Assembly: GCA_030747175.1 (NCBI GenBank)
Contig: JASLLE010000004.1
Location: 21,519-85,518, forward strand
Source of the DNA: Dehalococcoidia bacterium
GTDB taxonomy: Bacteria > Chloroflexota > Dehalococcoidia > Lucifugimonadales > Lucifugimonadaceae
Reading direction: 5' to 3'
Length of the DNA stretch: 64,000 nucleotides
The translations under genes were made by a program, and so were the position numbers. Shown piece by piece: positions 63,260 through 64,000 of the stretch. The notes under the pieces were generated by a model. That model had not been told where the DNA came from. It saw only the letters and a list, made by a program, of their open reading frames with translations, and did no database searches. The number at the start of each line of letters is the position of its first letter. Position 1 is the stretch's first letter.

Positions 63260-64000
63260 TCAGCCACCGATCTGGTACATCTCGATCTTGCCTTTATCGC
63301 GGCGCAATTTCCGCACGCCTTCAGGGATCGGCGCGCCTGTAGTCCGCGCCGGCGGCGCGCCTTCTTCCTGGCTTGAAGGATCGCGACCCGCCTGGAAGGC
63401 TCTGAGCTCGGAATAACGGTCACGCCTTGCGGACCAGATGCCCGTCATCAACTCCAGCAGTTCGGCATCCGTCGCGCCCGATCTCATCGGTCCTTTGAGA
63501 TCCTTGCCGCCCGCGGCGAACAGGCACGTCACAAGGTGGCCATCGGTGGTGAGCCGGGCGCGAGTGCAATCACCACAGAACGGTTCGGATACCGACGAAA
63601 TGATCCCGATCTCCCCAGAACCGTCGTCATACGTCCAGCGCGTCGCAACCTCGCCCGGGTAACTCGGAGTCGCTCGGGTGATCGGGAATTCCGCGTTGAT
63701 CGCCGCGGCGATCTGGTCCGCCGTAACGACTGCGTCCGCGTCCCATGCATTGACCGTGCCGACGTCCATGAACTCTATGAATCTGACGATGTGTCCGGTC
63801 CCCTTGAAGTGGCGTGCGAGGTCCACGACCGTGTGGTCGTTGATACCTTTCTGAACGACCGCATTGATCTTGATCGGGTCAAGTCCGACGCGTTCAGCGG
63901 CGGCGATCCCGGCAAGAACACGCTCGGTGCTGAAGTCCCGGCCGTTCATCGACCTGTAGACCTCTTCGTCCGTGCTACCGAAGCTCACCGTGATCCTGGA
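63260..64000 (-). CDS. moaA: GTP 3',8-cyclase MoaA (3' part, partial)
   Basis: The C-terminal portion of the radical-SAM enzyme that starts molybdenum cofactor synthesis by cyclising GTP. The gene continues beyond the window's right edge, where the N-terminal CxxxCxxC cluster would lie. Seen here are VSFGSTDEEVYRSMNG, INAVVQKGIND, RFIEFMDVG and the second 4Fe-4S site FCGDCTRARLTTDGHLVTCLF. The usual terminal pattern MYQIGG is present. Its product is the substrate of MoaC, here the C-terminal half of the fusion at 60989-61957. Confidence 0.95.
   Translation of the reverse strand, partial: SRITVSFGSTDEEVYRSMNGRDFSTERVLAGIAAAERVGLDPIKINAVVQKGINDHTVVDLARHFKGTGHIVRFIEFMDVGTVNAWDADAVVTADQIAAAINAEFPITRATPSYPGEVATRWTYDDGSGEIGIISSVSEPFCGDCTRARLTTDGHLVTCLFAAGGKDLKGPMRSGATDAELLELMTGIWSARRDRYSELRAFQAGRDPSSQEEGAPPARTTGAPIPEGVRKLRRDKGKIEMYQIGG

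Noticed and set aside
1..64000. Prophage, insertion sequence or defence island
   Set aside because: No integrase, transposase, phage structural, restriction-modification or toxin-antitoxin gene is seen, and the tRNA genes have no flanking attachment-like repeats.

Overview
The window is GC-rich bacterial chromosomal DNA, densely coded on both strands, with very short gaps and several 4-base stop/start overlaps (10843-10846, 30790-30793, 35146-35149, 36799-36802, 56155-56158). I saw no phage, insertion sequence, plasmid or CRISPR features. The gene mix fits a Chloroflexota bacterium of the Dehalococcoidia/SAR202 kind: tandem enolase-superfamily dehydratases, a LarA protein, HpcH/HpaI aldolase, a molybdenum hydroxylase, CehA/McbA hydrolase, paired Lin0512 proteins and large FtsX-type permeases. 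That placement is inference; no 16S rRNA or ribosomal protein genes lie in the window.

Layout. 1-1184: end of a phosphate importer operon (pstA, pstB). 1255-6949: duplicated cupin, orphan xanthine-dehydrogenase-type large subunit, aldo/keto reductase, PHP metallohydrolase. 7091-8357: pdxH-like oxidase and tRNA-Leu, -Arg, -Val. 8435-13539: MoxR / DUF58 / transglutaminase-like operon whose expected catalytic cysteine is serine. 13707-21406: minus-strand housekeeping block (DUF2007, dnaE, zinc-ribbon RDD membrane protein, fabF, folC). 21734-27252: ketopantoate-reductase-like protein, DUF4097 lipoprotein, Hsp20, SDR, HtrA-like lipoprotein protease. 27500-35961: four-gene export system of two very large FtsX-type permeases and two ATPases, one ATPase carrying an AbrB-like tail. 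36023-46579: hydrolase, S51-like peptidase, LmbE deacetylase, acyl-CoA ligase, Lin0512 pair, aldolase, GMC oxidoreductase with its small partner, mutS2. 46690-56439: sugar-acid-type cluster (epimerase/uronate dehydrogenase-like, two enolase-superfamily paralogs, double cupin), acetyltransferase, larA, amidase, TfoX C-terminal-like protein. 56540-64000: kinase/ATPase/TPR regulator, tRNA-Val and tRNA-Met, an RNase HI-MoaC fusion, a double GNAT protein and the 3' part of moaA.

The most notable observations are the RNase HI-MoaC fusion (60989-61957); four conserved genes (pstB, folC, the first permease, larA) whose family homology begins upstream of any ATG/GTG/TTG, with CTG codons at the expected start; a hairpin repeat read in frame inside the kinase domain at 57110-57205; and substituted catalytic residues in the transglutaminase-like and SDR proteins.

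Functional links. moaA and moaC supply molybdopterin of the sort the 2170-4476 enzyme would need. The minus-strand genes from 47715 to 52297 look like one sugar-acid oxidation/dehydration unit, with LarA and the HpcH/HpaI aldolase as plausible related steps.
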